57,280 nucleotides of DNA from Legionellales bacterium (GCA_027486005.1 JAIXPZ010000002.1:1-57280); one strand, 5' to 3'. Shown: positions 1 through 8,766, counted from the first letter of the stretch. Notes: generated by a model not told the origin, from the letters alone. Translations and numbers: made by a program.

Positions 1-1255
1 GTTGGTCTGCCTGATGGGCTGACACTCGGCAACCATGTGGGCGAAAAACTCGGGCCTGGTGATGGAAAATTACTCGGCCAATAGGTCGGCGGATACGTTG
101 GCAAACCTGAAGGCATCACTGATGGCATTAACGTGGGAATCAAACTTGGTTTTCCCGAAGGCATTATGGTTGGTGATAACGTTGGTGTAAAACTCGGATG
201 GTTGGTCGGAATACTAGATGGCCAAGTGGTTGGTAGTTGAGTAGGGTCCAAGGTTGGAAAGTCTGTTGGCATTAACGTCGGCATTAGCGTGGGTACACGG
301 GTAGGCATCGCAGTCGGCGAACTCGTCGGCTCACAAGACGGGACCATCGTCGGCATCAATGTGGGTGCACGTGTAGGATCATTCGTTGGTAAACACGTCG
401 GCCATACTGTCGGTATCATACTCGGATTCAACGTCGGCATATTTGTTGGTAATAGCGAAGGCAAAAATGTCGGTCGACCCGTCGGCATGATCGTTGGGAT
501 AAAAGTAGGTATGCGCGTCGGGTCCATCGTGGGGAGGCTGGATGGCCAAGAGGACGGAAATGTCGAAGGATCAAGCGTTGGGCCGTCGGTCGGCAGGATA
601 GTCGGTATGAAGGTCGGCTCACCCGAAGGTAAAAAGGTAGGGATAACCGATGGCATCAGGCTGGGCTCGTTTGTCGGAAAGCAACTTGGCATGATTGTTG
701 GGAATCGCGTGGGCGAGACCGTCGGGAAGTTAGTCGGGATGAGTGTCGGCACTAATGTTGGCATCCCTGTAGGTTCCTCACTCGGGTGAGCGCTCGGCTC
801 AGACGACGGACGAATGGTTGGAATATAAGTGGGTATGTACGTTGGGGCCATCGTGGGCAAACTGGATGGCCAAAAAGAAGGAAACGTCGAAGGATCCAGC
901 GTCGGACCATCGGTCGGCAGGATAGTCGGTATGAAGGTTGGCTCACCCGAAGGTAAAAAAGTCGGGATGACCGATGGCATCAGGCTGGGCTCGTTTGTCG
1001 GAAAGCAAGTCGGCATAATCGTGGGGAATCGAGAAGGCGAGACCGTCGGGAAGTTTGTCGGGATCAGTGTTGGGGCAAAAGAAGGCGTGTAGGTAGGTGC
1101 CTGTGTTGGATAGGCCGTTGGGTTTGATGTGGGTGTGAGCGTGGGGATGAGGGTTGGGGAGGATGTGGGCAATCTGGAAGGAGATTTCGTAGGCGAGAGA
1201 CTAGGAAAGCCGGAAGGTTTTTTTGTTGGGAAAACAGTGGGTTGGCCTGTTGGTT
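1..1255 (-). repeat. 12-bp tandem repeat array encoding xxPT/xxPS
   Basis: The DNA has a 12-base period built on GTCGGNNNNNNN (plus strand), held in one phase over about 1.25 kb and reaching the window edge. On the minus strand each unit gives two variable residues followed by Pro-Thr or Pro-Ser. The variable pairs favour hydrophobic or small residues (LI, FP, TF, LM, NF). Insertions and deletions appear only as multiples of 12, as expected when selection keeps the minus-strand frame. Confidence 0.9.
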
Positions 1256-2816
1256 TGTACGTTGTCTTCCCTGTGAGCCAAGCAACACTCAGCACATCAT
1301 CAATCGTGGTCGTATTGTTGGTTACCTCTACCAACGTTGGCGTCACACTTGTCTTAGTGAATGAATAAATCGCTTGCGTGATATTCGCAACTACGTAACT
1401 CGCATTTAGCGCTGTGGTAATGTCACTGATCTGCATGCCTGAAGGCAGTATATTGCTATCCACCGAAAAATCAGGATTAATCGTGATAGAAAACGCACTT
1501 CGGTTCGGATATTGAAAGTTAACCGTTATACCAACTGCAATGAGTTGATCAGCATCGGTTCTTAATAGGTCATTAAACTGCACATTGGATGGTGTCGCCC
1601 CTATGGACCACGCTTTGATAATTGCTAATTGAGGAGAAAACAATATACCCCATCCATTTGGTCCACTGGATGCCGTAGGCCCATACACCATCGAATAACC
1701 CACAGCCATCAAATTACCATCGGACTTCAATCGAACTTTATTGATTAGACTAGCTCGAGTACCTCCAGCTAGAAGTTTAAGAGAAATAGCCTTGCCAGAG
1801 CTAGCATTGATCATGCCAACTAAAGCAGATGAACCCATCGCACCACCGACATAAATAATATCATTATCGATGTCTAGCGACTTAAAGATTACTGCAAGAT
1901 TTTTTGAGGGATCTAAAAAACCAAATGACCACGCACCTTCTCTCATCAAAAAACCTTTATAGGGAATTGATGCAATTAAACCGGCATAGAAAAATGAATT
2001 TTGATAGAAAGACGAAACAGGATCGTAAACACTAGAAGAAAGATAATAAGCACTTTTAATATTTAGATTTGAATCGGTCTTAATTCTATACATTTGTGTA
2101 TTACAGACAAGAAAATGCAAAAAATTATCCTGATAGACAAGATCAAAAATGGCTGCATTTGTAACCAAGCTTTTTATAACATATGAGCGAGAGATCAATA
2201 AATCGGGACTTATTTTCACAAACCATGGGTAACGATTTGTAATAGATACTCCTATAAAAAAAGCGGTTCCATTCAATACAACCACCTTACTGAACTTGCA
2301 ATTGTTTCCGAATCTCACACCATACGAATCGAGCACCCTACCTGAAGCAAGGCTTTGATAAGAAACTAACCCTCGACTGATAGTAGATAAGGGATAATTA
2401 AAATCCATACCTGCAGAAACAAAAACAGTATCATTTAGTTGAGCAGCACGGTGAAAATTTGCACCTAAACGACCATTGTTGACTGCGCTCCATTGAGCGC
2501 TTGAAACGGAGGGGCGAGGTGTTGGCTCTCGTGTTGGGATGACTGTCGACGAGTTAGTAGATCCCTGCACTTGAGGTAAGTACGACGTCATCGCCATAAG
2601 CAATAGAGCGGGGGTAAAAAATGGATGGCTTCCTGCTATTTCTACAGCTTTTATTCCACCGATAATACATAACAGAACACTACTCAAAAAGACATCGGTG
2701 GTCTGTTCTGGTGGCTCTTCGGTATGCTGAGTCGAAGAAGCTGTTTCTTTCATCACCATAGGAGTAAACATACGTTCGTAAACTACCGCATACAAACAAA
2801 AAAGAAGACCTAACAT
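1..2816 (-). CDS. Large exported-type protein with beta-propeller-like region and Pro-Thr tetrapeptide repeats (3' end beyond window)
   Basis: I read one open frame on the minus strand with no stop from an ATG at 2816 to the left edge (938 codons, unfinished). An in-frame TAG closes it upstream. Residues about 1-85 hold two hydrophobic stretches separated by a Thr/Glu-rich stretch, so membrane insertion or export is likely. Residues about 100-500 contain recurring blade-like units such as LKSDGNLMAVGY and LRTDADQLIAVGI, the pattern of 'DGGYIVAG' beta-propellers. From about residue 520 onward the protein is almost pure xxPT/xxPS, roughly 104 tetrapeptides to the edge. Such repeats are known chiefly from stramenopile and other eukaryotic surface proteins; in a bacterium they suggest a stalk-like, possibly O-glycosylated surface region. 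In-frame GTG codons at 2828 and 2822 are alternative starts. Function is unknown. Confidence 0.85.
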   Translation of the reverse strand, partial: MLGLLFCLYAVVYERMFTPMVMKETASSTQHTEEPPEQTTDVFLSSVLLCIIGGIKAVEIAGSHPFFTPALLLMAMTSYLPQVQGSTNSSTVIPTREPTPRPSVSSAQWSAVNNGRLGANFHRAAQLNDTVFVSAGMDFNYPLSTISRGLVSYQSLASGRVLDSYGVRFGNNCKFSKVVVLNGTAFFIGVSITNRYPWFVKISPDLLISRSYVIKSLVTNAAIFDLVYQDNFLHFLVCNTQMYRIKTDSNLNIKSAYYLSSSVYDPVSSFYQNSFFYAGLIASIPYKGFLMREGAWSFGFLDPSKNLAVIFKSLDIDNDIIYVGGAMGSSALVGMINASSGKAISLKLLAGGTRASLINKVRLKSDGNLMAVGYSMVYGPTASSGPNGWGILFSPQLAIIKAWSIGATPSNVQFNDLLRTDADQLIAVGITVNFQYPNRSAFSITINPDFSVDSNILPSGMQISDITTALNASYVVANITQAIYSFTKTSVTPTLVEVTNNTTTIDDVLSVAWLTGKTTYKPTGQPTVFPTKKPSGFPSLSPTKSPSRLPTSSPTLIPTLTPTSNPTAYPTQAPTYTPSFAPTLIPTNFPTVSPSRFPTIMPTCFPTNEPSLMPSVIPTFLPSGEPTFIPTILPTDGPTLDPSTFPSFWPSSLPTMAPTYIPTYIPTIRPSSEPSAHPSEEPTGMPTLVPTLIPTNFPTVSPTRFPTIMPSCFPTNEPSLMPSVIPTFLPSGEPTFIPTILPTDGPTLDPSTFPSSWPSSLPTMDPTRIPTFIPTIMPTGRPTFLPSLLPTNMPTLNPSMIPTVWPTCLPTNDPTRAPTLMPTMVPSCEPTSSPTAMPTRVPTLMPTLMPTDFPTLDPTQLPTTWPSSIPTNHPSFTPTLSPTIMPSGKPSLIPTLMPSVMPSGLPTYPPTYWPSNFPSPGPSFSPTWLPSVSPSGRP
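502..1081 (-). repeat. Higher-order duplication inside the Pro-Thr array (324-bp period)
   Basis: Sequence from about 502-757 is repeated at 826-1081 with an exact offset of 324 bp, i.e. 27 tetrapeptides or 108 residues. Both copies contain the same order of unusual units (for example GEPTFIPTILPTDGPTLDPS). The copies differ mostly by point substitutions. This shows that the array grew by block duplication, not only by single-unit slippage. Confidence 0.85.
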
Positions 2817-2897
2817 CCCCACTCTCACGATGCGCCCCTAGGTTCTAAAAAACATTCAAAGTCTAACTTTACGGCAACGCGAATTCCAGTAATAATC

Positions 2898-3509
2898 TGT
2901 AGAAGTTCAAACTTGATCTGACAGTTGCCCATTTTGAAGTCATGCCACTTACTGTCAGATTACGTTGAGATTTTCAACTTTTTCCATCCAGATTTTTTTA
3001 CCATCGTTCAATGTTTCTATCGGCGTACGCCCACAGCACATTTTTCCTTGGTGAGTTCGTTGATGATTGTAATAATAAATCCAATCATCCAGATGTTTTT
3101 GCAGCTCGTCAAGCGTTGTGTAAATTTTCTTGCGAAAAATAATTTGATAAAACTCATTCAAAATGGTTTTATGAAATCGCTCACAAATGCCATTCGTCTG
3201 CGGATGACGCACTTTTGTTTTAGTATGCTCAATATTGTTGACCGCCAAATACAGCTCATAATCATGGTGTTCTACTTTACCCCAGTACTCCGTTCCGCGA
3301 TCCGTCAACATGCGTAAAATATTCATGCCATATTCTTCAAACAAAGGAAGTACACGATCATTCATTAAATCAGCGGCAGTGATGGGGGTCTTTGTTTGAT
3401 AGAGCTTTGCTTGCGCTACTTTAGAATACGTGTCCACAAACGTTTGCTGATAGACACGACCAACGCCTTTGAGCGTGCCGACTGTTAAGTGGCGGACTAA
3501 AGCAAGCTC
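2898..3509 (-). mobile_element. Decayed IS481-type insertion sequence remnant
   Basis: The remnant carries the C-terminal two thirds of an IS481-type transposase on the minus strand. Downstream of the transposase stop is a TGT-initiated end-like sequence (from about 2898, TGTAGAAGTTCAAACTTGAT) with a CTGACAG/CTGTCAG inverted pair at 2918-2954. The opposite end, with the helix-turn-helix and the first catalytic Asp, is missing. The outer limits are estimates. Confidence 0.6.
2955..3509 (-). pseudogene. IS481-family transposase, N-terminally truncated
   Basis: The frame resembles the DDE integrase core of IS481 transposases. VGTLKGVGRVYQQTFVDTYS is followed by the second catalytic Asp in LTDRGTEY and the Glu in NGICERFHKT, then the YYNHQRTHQGKMCCGRTP tail. 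The frame remains open upstream of the GTG at 3437 to a TAA at 3549-3551. Homology starts only around VRHLTVGTLKG, where intact relatives have QDTFYVGTLKG, so the first catalytic Asp and the DNA-binding domain are lost. It is not expected to transpose. Confidence 0.85.
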
Positions 3510-3674
3510 ATAAGTTATTTTAAAAAAGCATAGAAGGGCCTTGAGATTTTATGCAGCACTTACTGGCAGCCCTGTATTATAATTGGGCAATAAAAAAGAT
3601 TCAATTGCCCCGGCCCCTATTCCTTCGTTAGAATACAAGTCATATAACTTATTAAGATCGTCAAAGAGGTTTTC

Positions 3675-5306
3675 ATGGAATCCATTGCGCTAACCCCTAC
3701 ATGGAAAGTATTGCAGCAGCACAAGCTCGATCTTTCGCGCGTACATTTAAGGGACTTATTTCTCAATGACCCCAAGCGTTACGATCGATTTTCATTAGAA
3801 CATGATGGTTTCTTGCTCGATTTTTCAAAAAATAGAATCACCCAAGCCACGTTATTATTGTTGTTGCAGTTGGCTGAAACCGCAGAAGTGAAGTTACGCA
3901 GCTTTGAAATGTTTTCTGGTGACAAAATTAATATCACTGAGAAACGGGCTGTGTTGCATTCAGCATTGCGTCATGTCAATCACGCCCCGATTTTTCTTGA
4001 TCATCATAATTTAATGCTAGACATTCAACAAGTTTGGCAACAGATGCGACAAATTAGCGAGAAGATTCGCCATCAAAAATGGTTAGGCTTTAGTGGCAAA
4101 CCCATCAACACGATTGTTAATTTAGGGATCGGTGGTTCTGATCTTGGCCCGAAAATGGTGACCTATGCATTAGAGCATCTTGCGCCGGAAAATTTACACT
4201 GTCACTTCGTTTCAAATGTCGATGGCACCGCGATTGCAAGAACGCTCAAACAATGTAATCCAGAAACAACCTTGTTTATGATTTCTTCAAAATCATTTAG
4301 TACTATCGAGACACTTTCCAATGCGCTTGCCGCAAAAGCATGGTTGCTCGCACATACAGATGAAAAATCTGTCGCAAAACATTTTCTTGCGATTACGGCA
4401 AAAAGTGAAAAAGCACGCGCATGGGGAATTGCTGCGGAAAATATACTGCCACTTTGGGATTGGGTAGGCGGGCGATATTCTCTTTGGTCAGCCATTGGAT
4501 TGCCTGTGGCAATTATGTGTGGCATGGAAGTTTTTCAAGAATTACTCGCTGGCGCTCATGCGATGGATGAGCACTTTAAAACGACCGAGCTTACAAAAAA
4601 TTTACCCGTTATGTTGGCGTTGATGGGGGTGTGGAATCATAATTTTTTACATATGCCTTCCAATGCGATTTTACCTTACTGTGAAGCATTAAAGTATTTT
4701 CCTGATCATTTACAACAAGTGGATATGGAAAGTAATGGGAAATCTGTGGATATTCTTGGGCGTGAGATTGTCGATTATCAAACTGGCCCAATTATTTGGG
4801 GCTCAACTGGAACCAATGGCCAGCATTCTTTTCATCAATTATTACATCAAGGCACTGCAAAAGTATGGTGTGATTTTATATTGCCAATAAAACCCATCGA
4901 TGATTTTGGAGATCATCATGCATTACTGACTGCGAATTGTTTTGCACAAAGCCAGGCACTGATGCAAGGAAAATCATTGGCCGAAACCTATGAAGAATTG
5001 TTGAGTCAAGGGGTGGAACATGATGCAGCCGCAATTTTAGCGGAACACAAAATGAGTTCAGGTAATAAATCCAGTAACACATTACTTTTCCCTAAATTAA
5101 CTCCCTATTATTTAGGCGGTCTTATCGCGTTGTATGAACACAAAATATTCACGCAAGGTGTTATTTGGCAAGTGAATTCTTTTGATCAGTGGGGGGTTGA
5201 ATTAGGCAAAGTGTTAGCGAATCAATTATTGCCTGCGGTAAAAGGACAAAGCGTTGAAGGTTTAGATGCCTCGACCGCTGGATTGGTAAAGGCAGTGTTA
5301 CGATGA
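3675..5306 (+). CDS. pgi: Glucose-6-phosphate isomerase
   Basis: Cytosolic enzyme interconverting glucose 6-phosphate and fructose 6-phosphate, which links glycolysis to sugar-nucleotide supply. At 543 aa it has the usual length of gammaproteobacterial Pgi. Hallmarks seen are NLGIGGSDLGPKM near residue 150, SSKSFSTIETLSNA near 205, the GGRYSLWSAIGLP block near 270, the catalytic-Glu region MESNGKSVD near 355, and GTNGQHSFHQLLHQG near 380. An AAGAGG ribosome site lies upstream of the ATG at 3675. The stop overlaps the next start (ATGA), so a toxin-antitoxin pair is translationally coupled to it. Confidence 0.97.
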   Translation: MESIALTPTWKVLQQHKLDLSRVHLRDLFLNDPKRYDRFSLEHDGFLLDFSKNRITQATLLLLLQLAETAEVKLRSFEMFSGDKINITEKRAVLHSALRHVNHAPIFLDHHNLMLDIQQVWQQMRQISEKIRHQKWLGFSGKPINTIVNLGIGGSDLGPKMVTYALEHLAPENLHCHFVSNVDGTAIARTLKQCNPETTLFMISSKSFSTIETLSNALAAKAWLLAHTDEKSVAKHFLAITAKSEKARAWGIAAENILPLWDWVGGRYSLWSAIGLPVAIMCGMEVFQELLAGAHAMDEHFKTTELTKNLPVMLALMGVWNHNFLHMPSNAILPYCEALKYFPDHLQQVDMESNGKSVDILGREIVDYQTGPIIWGSTGTNGQHSFHQLLHQGTAKVWCDFILPIKPIDDFGDHHALLTANCFAQSQALMQGKSLAETYEELLSQGVEHDAAAILAEHKMSSGNKSSNTLLFPKLTPYYLGGLIALYEHKIFTQGVIWQVNSFDQWGVELGKVLANQLLPAVKGQSVEGLDASTAGLVKAVLR

Positions 5307-5701
5307 TAGAGCAGACAGTGATTGCTTATTGTGTGGAGCATATGAAAGGGCTTGAGGCGATTTATTTATTTGGCAGTCAAGTGAACGGCTTAGCTAATAG
5401 CGAGAGTGATATCGATATTGCCATACTGTGTTCAGAACCTTTTCCGGCTGAATCTCGCTGGAAATTTTCGCAGACATTGGCAAATTTATTGCATCAAGAT
5501 GTTGATATTCTTGATTTGAAACAAGCGAGTACCGTTATGCAATGTCAGGTGATACAAACGGGCAGACGAATTTTTTGTAAAAATCCAACGAGAAATGCAT
5601 TTTTTGAAATGTATACTTTATCTGATTATATTCAGTTAAATGAACAACGCAGTGGTATTTTGCAGGATATTCGAAAACGAGGAAGTATTTATGGTGGATG
5701 A
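5303..5701 (+). CDS. mntA: MntA-type minimal nucleotidyltransferase antitoxin
   Basis: A 132-aa protein with the minimal nucleotidyltransferase signature GS-X10-DXD: Gly24-Ser25, ten residues, then Asp36-Ile-Asp38. In type VII (HEPN-MNT) systems MntA neutralises the HepT RNase by AMPylating a tyrosine. Here it sits directly before a HEPN protein, overlapping it by 11 bp, and its ATG overlaps the pgi stop by 4 bp. Function is inferred from motif plus neighbour and both are clear. A repair-type nucleotidyltransferase is unlikely at this size. Confidence 0.88.
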   Translation: MIEQTVIAYCVEHMKGLEAIYLFGSQVNGLANSESDIDIAILCSEPFPAESRWKFSQTLANLLHQDVDILDLKQASTVMQCQVIQTGRRIFCKNPTRNAFFEMYTLSDYIQLNEQRSGILQDIRKRGSIYGG

Positions 5702-6107
5702 TGTTATTTTAAACAAAGCCGCTACGATTGAGCGATGCATTCAACGAGTTCAAGAAGAATACCAAGGTTTCGAGGACGCGTTGGAAACTAATTTTACAAA
5801 ACAAGACGCCATTATTTTAAATATTCAACGGGCTTGTGAAGCTGCGCTGGATATGGGGACGCATGTTGTACGTATAGAGAAGATTGGCTTGCCTCAAACT
5901 AATCGTGAAGTTTTTGCACTATTGAGTGCTCGCCAAATTATTTCGGTTGCTTTAGGGGAGGCGCTGCAAAAAATGATAGGTTTTCGTAATATTGCAGTGC
6001 ATGATTATGCTTCCTTGAATCTGGAAATTATTCAAAAAATAATCAAATCTCATTTGCAGGACTTTCAGAAATTTTGTCAAATTTTGATTCAAAAATATTG
6101 TTTGTAA
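5691..6107 (+). CDS. hepT: HepT-type HEPN toxin RNase
   Basis: A 138-aa, mostly alpha-helical protein of the DUF86/HepT family. The catalytic RX4HXY motif is seen as Arg99-NIAV-His104-Asp-Tyr106; Tyr106 is the residue AMPylated by MntA in characterised pairs. I chose the ATG at 5691 (MVDDVILN) over an upstream in-frame ATG at 5640, because 5691 gives the standard family N-terminus and a short 11-bp overlap with mntA. Predicted to cleave RNA when freed from its partner. Confidence 0.88.
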   Translation: MVDDVILNKAATIERCIQRVQEEYQGFEDALETNFTKQDAIILNIQRACEAALDMGTHVVRIEKIGLPQTNREVFALLSARQIISVALGEALQKMIGFRNIAVHDYASLNLEIIQKIIKSHLQDFQKFCQILIQKYCL

Positions 6108-6193
6108 AATTACCTGTTTTTTTGATGGATTCTTATGATGCCAAACTGTTATCTTTATCTGACTGATATATTTTTTTATTAAAAGGACTTAAT

Positions 6194-7201
6194 GTGATTT
6201 TAGTAACAGGAGCTGCCGGCTTTATCGGTTTTCATTTATCTAAAAAATTGCTTGATCGTGGTGAGGTAGTCGTAGGGTTAGATTGTGTAAATGATTATTA
6301 CGACGTTAGAATTAAATATGCCCGACTGGAAATTTTGAAAACATACGAAAATTTTACTTTTGAGAAAATCGATCTGGTTGATAGAGCAAGTTTACAAGGG
6401 CTATTCGAGCGTTACCCAGTTAAGAGCGTAGTGAATTTAGCGGCCCAAGCGGGGGTGCGCTATTCTATAGATAACCCCTACGCTTACGTTGACTCCAACC
6501 TAATTGGATTTGTGAATTTGATTGAATGTTGTCGACATCATCACATCGAGCATTTAGTTTTTGCTTCCACTAGCTCTGCCTATGGCGCCAACACCAAACA
6601 GCCGTTTGATGAGTCACAAAATGTTGACCACCCACTTGCTTTATACGCTGCAACAAAACGGGCAAATGAATTGATGGCACACTCTTATGCGAGTCTTTTT
6701 AAACTGCCATGTACCGGTTTGCGTTTTTTTACTGTGTACGGTCCGTGGGGTCGACCGGATATGGCGTTATTTAAATTTGCAAAAAGTATTTTAGCCGATC
6801 AAGCCATCGATGTTTATAACCATGGAAAAATGACGCGCGATTTTACCTATGTCGGTGATATTGTTGAAGGCATTGATAGAGTATTACAAAAGCCAGCGCA
6901 ACCTAATCCTGCTTGGGATAGTAATAACCCTGATCCTGCGAGTAGTTATGCGCCATATCGTATTTATAACATTGGCAACAACAATCCCGTGCTTTTGATG
7001 GACTATATTTACGCTCTCGAAGAAGCGTTGGGCAAGAAAGCGCATTACAATTTTATGGGGATGCAAGCAGGTGATGTGTCTTCTACTTATGCTGACGTGA
7101 CACGATTAGAAAAAGAATTTGGATATAAGCCAAGCACGAGTGTAAAAGAAGGGGTTAGCCAATTCGTGAAGTGGTATCGTGAATATTATTCAATCAATTA
7201 A
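6194..7201 (+). CDS. UDP-glucuronate 4-epimerase (SDR family)
   Basis: A 335-aa extended short-chain dehydrogenase/reductase. It has the NAD-binding GAAGFIG at the N-terminus, [12 protein letters not shown] near 90, STSSAYG near 128, the catalytic YAATK near 153 and [18 protein letters not shown] near 178. This pattern is typical of the bacterial UDP-GlcA 4-epimerases (LspL/CapI type) that make UDP-galacturonate for surface glycans. The start is GTG at 6194, preceded by AAAAGGA; no in-frame ATG gives the Rossmann start. rmlA follows 12 bp later. A UDP-glucose epimerase is less likely given the motif match. Confidence 0.88.
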   Translation: MILVTGAAGFIGFHLSKKLLDRGEVVVGLDCVNDYYDVRIKYARLEILKTYENFTFEKIDLVDRASLQGLFERYPVKSVVNLAAQAGVRYSIDNPYAYVDSNLIGFVNLIECCRHHHIEHLVFASTSSAYGANTKQPFDESQNVDHPLALYAATKRANELMAHSYASLFKLPCTGLRFFTVYGPWGRPDMALFKFAKSILADQAIDVYNHGKMTRDFTYVGDIVEGIDRVLQKPAQPNPAWDSNNPDPASSYAPYRIYNIGNNNPVLLMDYIYALEEALGKKAHYNFMGMQAGDVSSTYADVTRLEKEFGYKPSTSVKEGVSQFVKWYREYYSIN

Positions 7202-7213
7202 GGAAATGTAACG

Positions 7214-8077
7214 ATGAAAGGAATTATTCTCGCAGGTGGCTCAGGTACGCGTCTTTATCCTTTGACCAAAGGACTGAGTAAGCAGTTAATGCCTGTGTAC
7301 GACAAGCCCATGATTTATTATCCGCTGACTACACTGATGCTGGCGGGGATTCGCGATATTCTCATCATTACGACACCGGAAGATCAGCCCTTGTTCCAAC
7401 GTTTATTGGGCGACGGTAATCAGTTGGGTATTAAACTTTCTTATAAAATTCAACCATCCCCCGAAGGATTGGCACAAGCATTTATTTTAGGTGAATCTTT
7501 CATTGGCCAAGAAAGTTGTTGTTTAATTTTGGGCGATAATATTTTCTACGGTCATAGTCTTCCAGAGCGTTTGCAGCATGCAAGAACCCAAGCGAATGGC
7601 GCAACCGTTTTTGCTTATTATGTGAATGATCCGACGCAATACGGTGTGGTTACCTTTGACGCAACAGGTAAAGCGATTGCGATTGAAGAAAAACCAAAAA
7701 ATCCAAGTTCAAATTACGCTGTGACAGGATTATATTTTTATGATAATTCCGTTGTTGAGATCGCAAAGAATCTCAAACCTTCACCCAGAGGCGAGCTTGA
7801 AATCACCGATGTTAATAAGGTTTATTTAGAACAGGGTAAGCTCAACGTTGAATGTTTTGGCCGTGGTTTTTCTTGGCTAGATACAGGAACACATGATTCA
7901 TTACAAGAAGCCGGACAGTTTGTTTCTATTGTTGAAAAACGACAAGGTTTAAAAGTTGCTTGTCCAGAAGAAATCGCTTGGCGACTTTCTTATATTGATA
8001 GCCAACAACTTGAAGCATTAGCCCAGCCATTATTAAAAAGTGGTTATGGGAAATATTTGCTAGGATTATTGAGATAA
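7214..8077 (+). CDS. rmlA: Glucose-1-phosphate thymidylyltransferase
   Basis: First enzyme of dTDP-L-rhamnose synthesis: glucose 1-phosphate plus dTTP gives dTDP-glucose. The 287 aa match the family length. Seen are the nucleotidyltransferase signature [11 protein letters not shown] at the N-terminus, [17 protein letters not shown] near 27, GDNIFYG near 108, [19 protein letters not shown] near 160 and [14 protein letters not shown] near 216. It is cotranscribed with the epimerase before it. The other three rhamnose genes lie 5 kb away on the opposite strand (rmlC-D-B), so the pathway is split into two units. Confidence 0.96.
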   Translation: MKGIILAGGSGTRLYPLTKGLSKQLMPVYDKPMIYYPLTTLMLAGIRDILIITTPEDQPLFQRLLGDGNQLGIKLSYKIQPSPEGLAQAFILGESFIGQESCCLILGDNIFYGHSLPERLQHARTQANGATVFAYYVNDPTQYGVVTFDATGKAIAIEEKPKNPSSNYAVTGLYFYDNSVVEIAKNLKPSPRGELEITDVNKVYLEQGKLNVECFGRGFSWLDTGTHDSLQEAGQFVSIVEKRQGLKVACPEEIAWRLSYIDSQQLEALAQPLLKSGYGKYLLGLLR

Positions 8078-8110
8078 AATCATCATGCGGGCTCGGTTGA
8101 AAATGGGTTG

Positions 8111-8410
8111 TTAGGCTTCCTTGAGTTTGCCGTGAATCCATTTGTGTATTACGCCAGCCAAGAGAACTTGGTAAGGAATGCCTTCTTCTACGCTTTTTGC
8201 TTTAACACGAAGCAGATCTTCACCGCTCAAGCGCATGCTAACATTTTTATTTCTATTTTTTTGAGCTTTAGCTGTTTCACTGTAATGACTGACTAATTTC
8301 TTGGTTAAGATAGACTTGCTGTCTTTTATGCCAGAGAGAAGTTGTTTTTCTTCTTCATCAAGCAAAATGCCTTCTTCAATTTGAAATTGACTAAAATCTG
8401 TTTTTTTCAT
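8111..8410 (-). CDS. BrnA-like / CopG-type antitoxin
   Basis: A 99-aa protein whose C-terminal half (NVSMRLSGEDLLRVKAKSVEEGIPYQ) has the ribbon-helix-helix pattern of BrnA/CopG antitoxins. The charged N-terminal half would be the toxin-binding tail. It starts 2 bp after the stop of a BrnT-like toxin, so the order is toxin first, as in brnTA. The pair is convergent with rmlA. Expected to repress its own promoter; a 13-bp palindrome overlaps the -10 box upstream of the pair. Confidence 0.75.
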   Translation of the reverse strand: MKKTDFSQFQIEEGILLDEEEKQLLSGIKDSKSILTKKLVSHYSETAKAQKNRNKNVSMRLSGEDLLRVKAKSVEEGIPYQVLLAGVIHKWIHGKLKEA

Positions 8411-8412
8411 TT

Positions 8413-8688
8413 TTAATCTCTTTTTAGCTGCTTTGTAAATTTTCTTGATGGAAATATAGTTTTTAAAAAAATTTCATCTTCTGTTTCAACAACAGGGACG
8501 CAATAAATATAGTCGTCAATGTCAAAAAAGTAATAGTTTTGATTTGGATAACCGGGCTTATCTCGAATGTCCGCCATTAACCCATCTTCAATAAGCGCAA
8601 AAATAACTTCAAAGCTTATATTTCTTTCTTTTTTTAGGACTGAATTCTTTTCTTCGCTCCATCGGATAGCTTTGGCTTTTTTTATCAT
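8413..8688 (-). CDS. BrnT-like toxin (putative RNase)
   Basis: A 91-aa basic protein resembling BrnT/RelE-fold toxins: IRWSEEKNSVLKKERNISFEVI, then PNQNYYFFDIDDYIYCVPVVE, then a basic tail. BrnT is a ribonuclease held in check by BrnA. It is first in a two-gene unit with the antitoxin 2 bp downstream. The match is weaker than for the second BrnT at 42727, and the usual FDWD N-terminus is altered, so the assignment rests partly on gene pairing. Confidence 0.7.
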   Translation of the reverse strand: MIKKAKAIRWSEEKNSVLKKERNISFEVIFALIEDGLMADIRDKPGYPNQNYYFFDIDDYIYCVPVVETEDEIFLKTIFPSRKFTKQLKRD

Positions 8689-8717
8689 TTGACGATCTAA
8701 TAGAGCGTAATACGACT

Positions 8718-8746
8718 ATAATAAGGCTTATTTTGCAACAGTTCAA
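8718..8746 (-). promoter_or_regulatory. Promoter and palindromic operator of the BrnT/BrnA-like pair
   Basis: On the minus strand TTGAAC (8746-8741) is followed after exactly 17 bp by TATTAT (8723-8718), about 30 bp upstream of the toxin ATG. A perfect inverted repeat AATAAG-G-CTTATT (8720-8732) overlaps the -10 box, a natural site for ribbon-helix-helix autorepression. Prediction only. Confidence 0.55.
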
Positions 8747-8766
8747 GCACACTATAAACAATAACG

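Noticed and set aside
289-1368. Plus-strand open frames of VGxx repeats (289-789, 829-1092, 1129-1368)
   Set aside because: They are antisense readings of the minus-strand Pro-Thr array, interrupted by stops, without ribosome sites or N-terminal domains. The minus strand stays open and extends into an ordered protein.
2925-3317. Plus-strand 130-codon frame over the IS481 remnant
   Set aside because: It is antisense to a clear transposase sequence and has no recognisable content.
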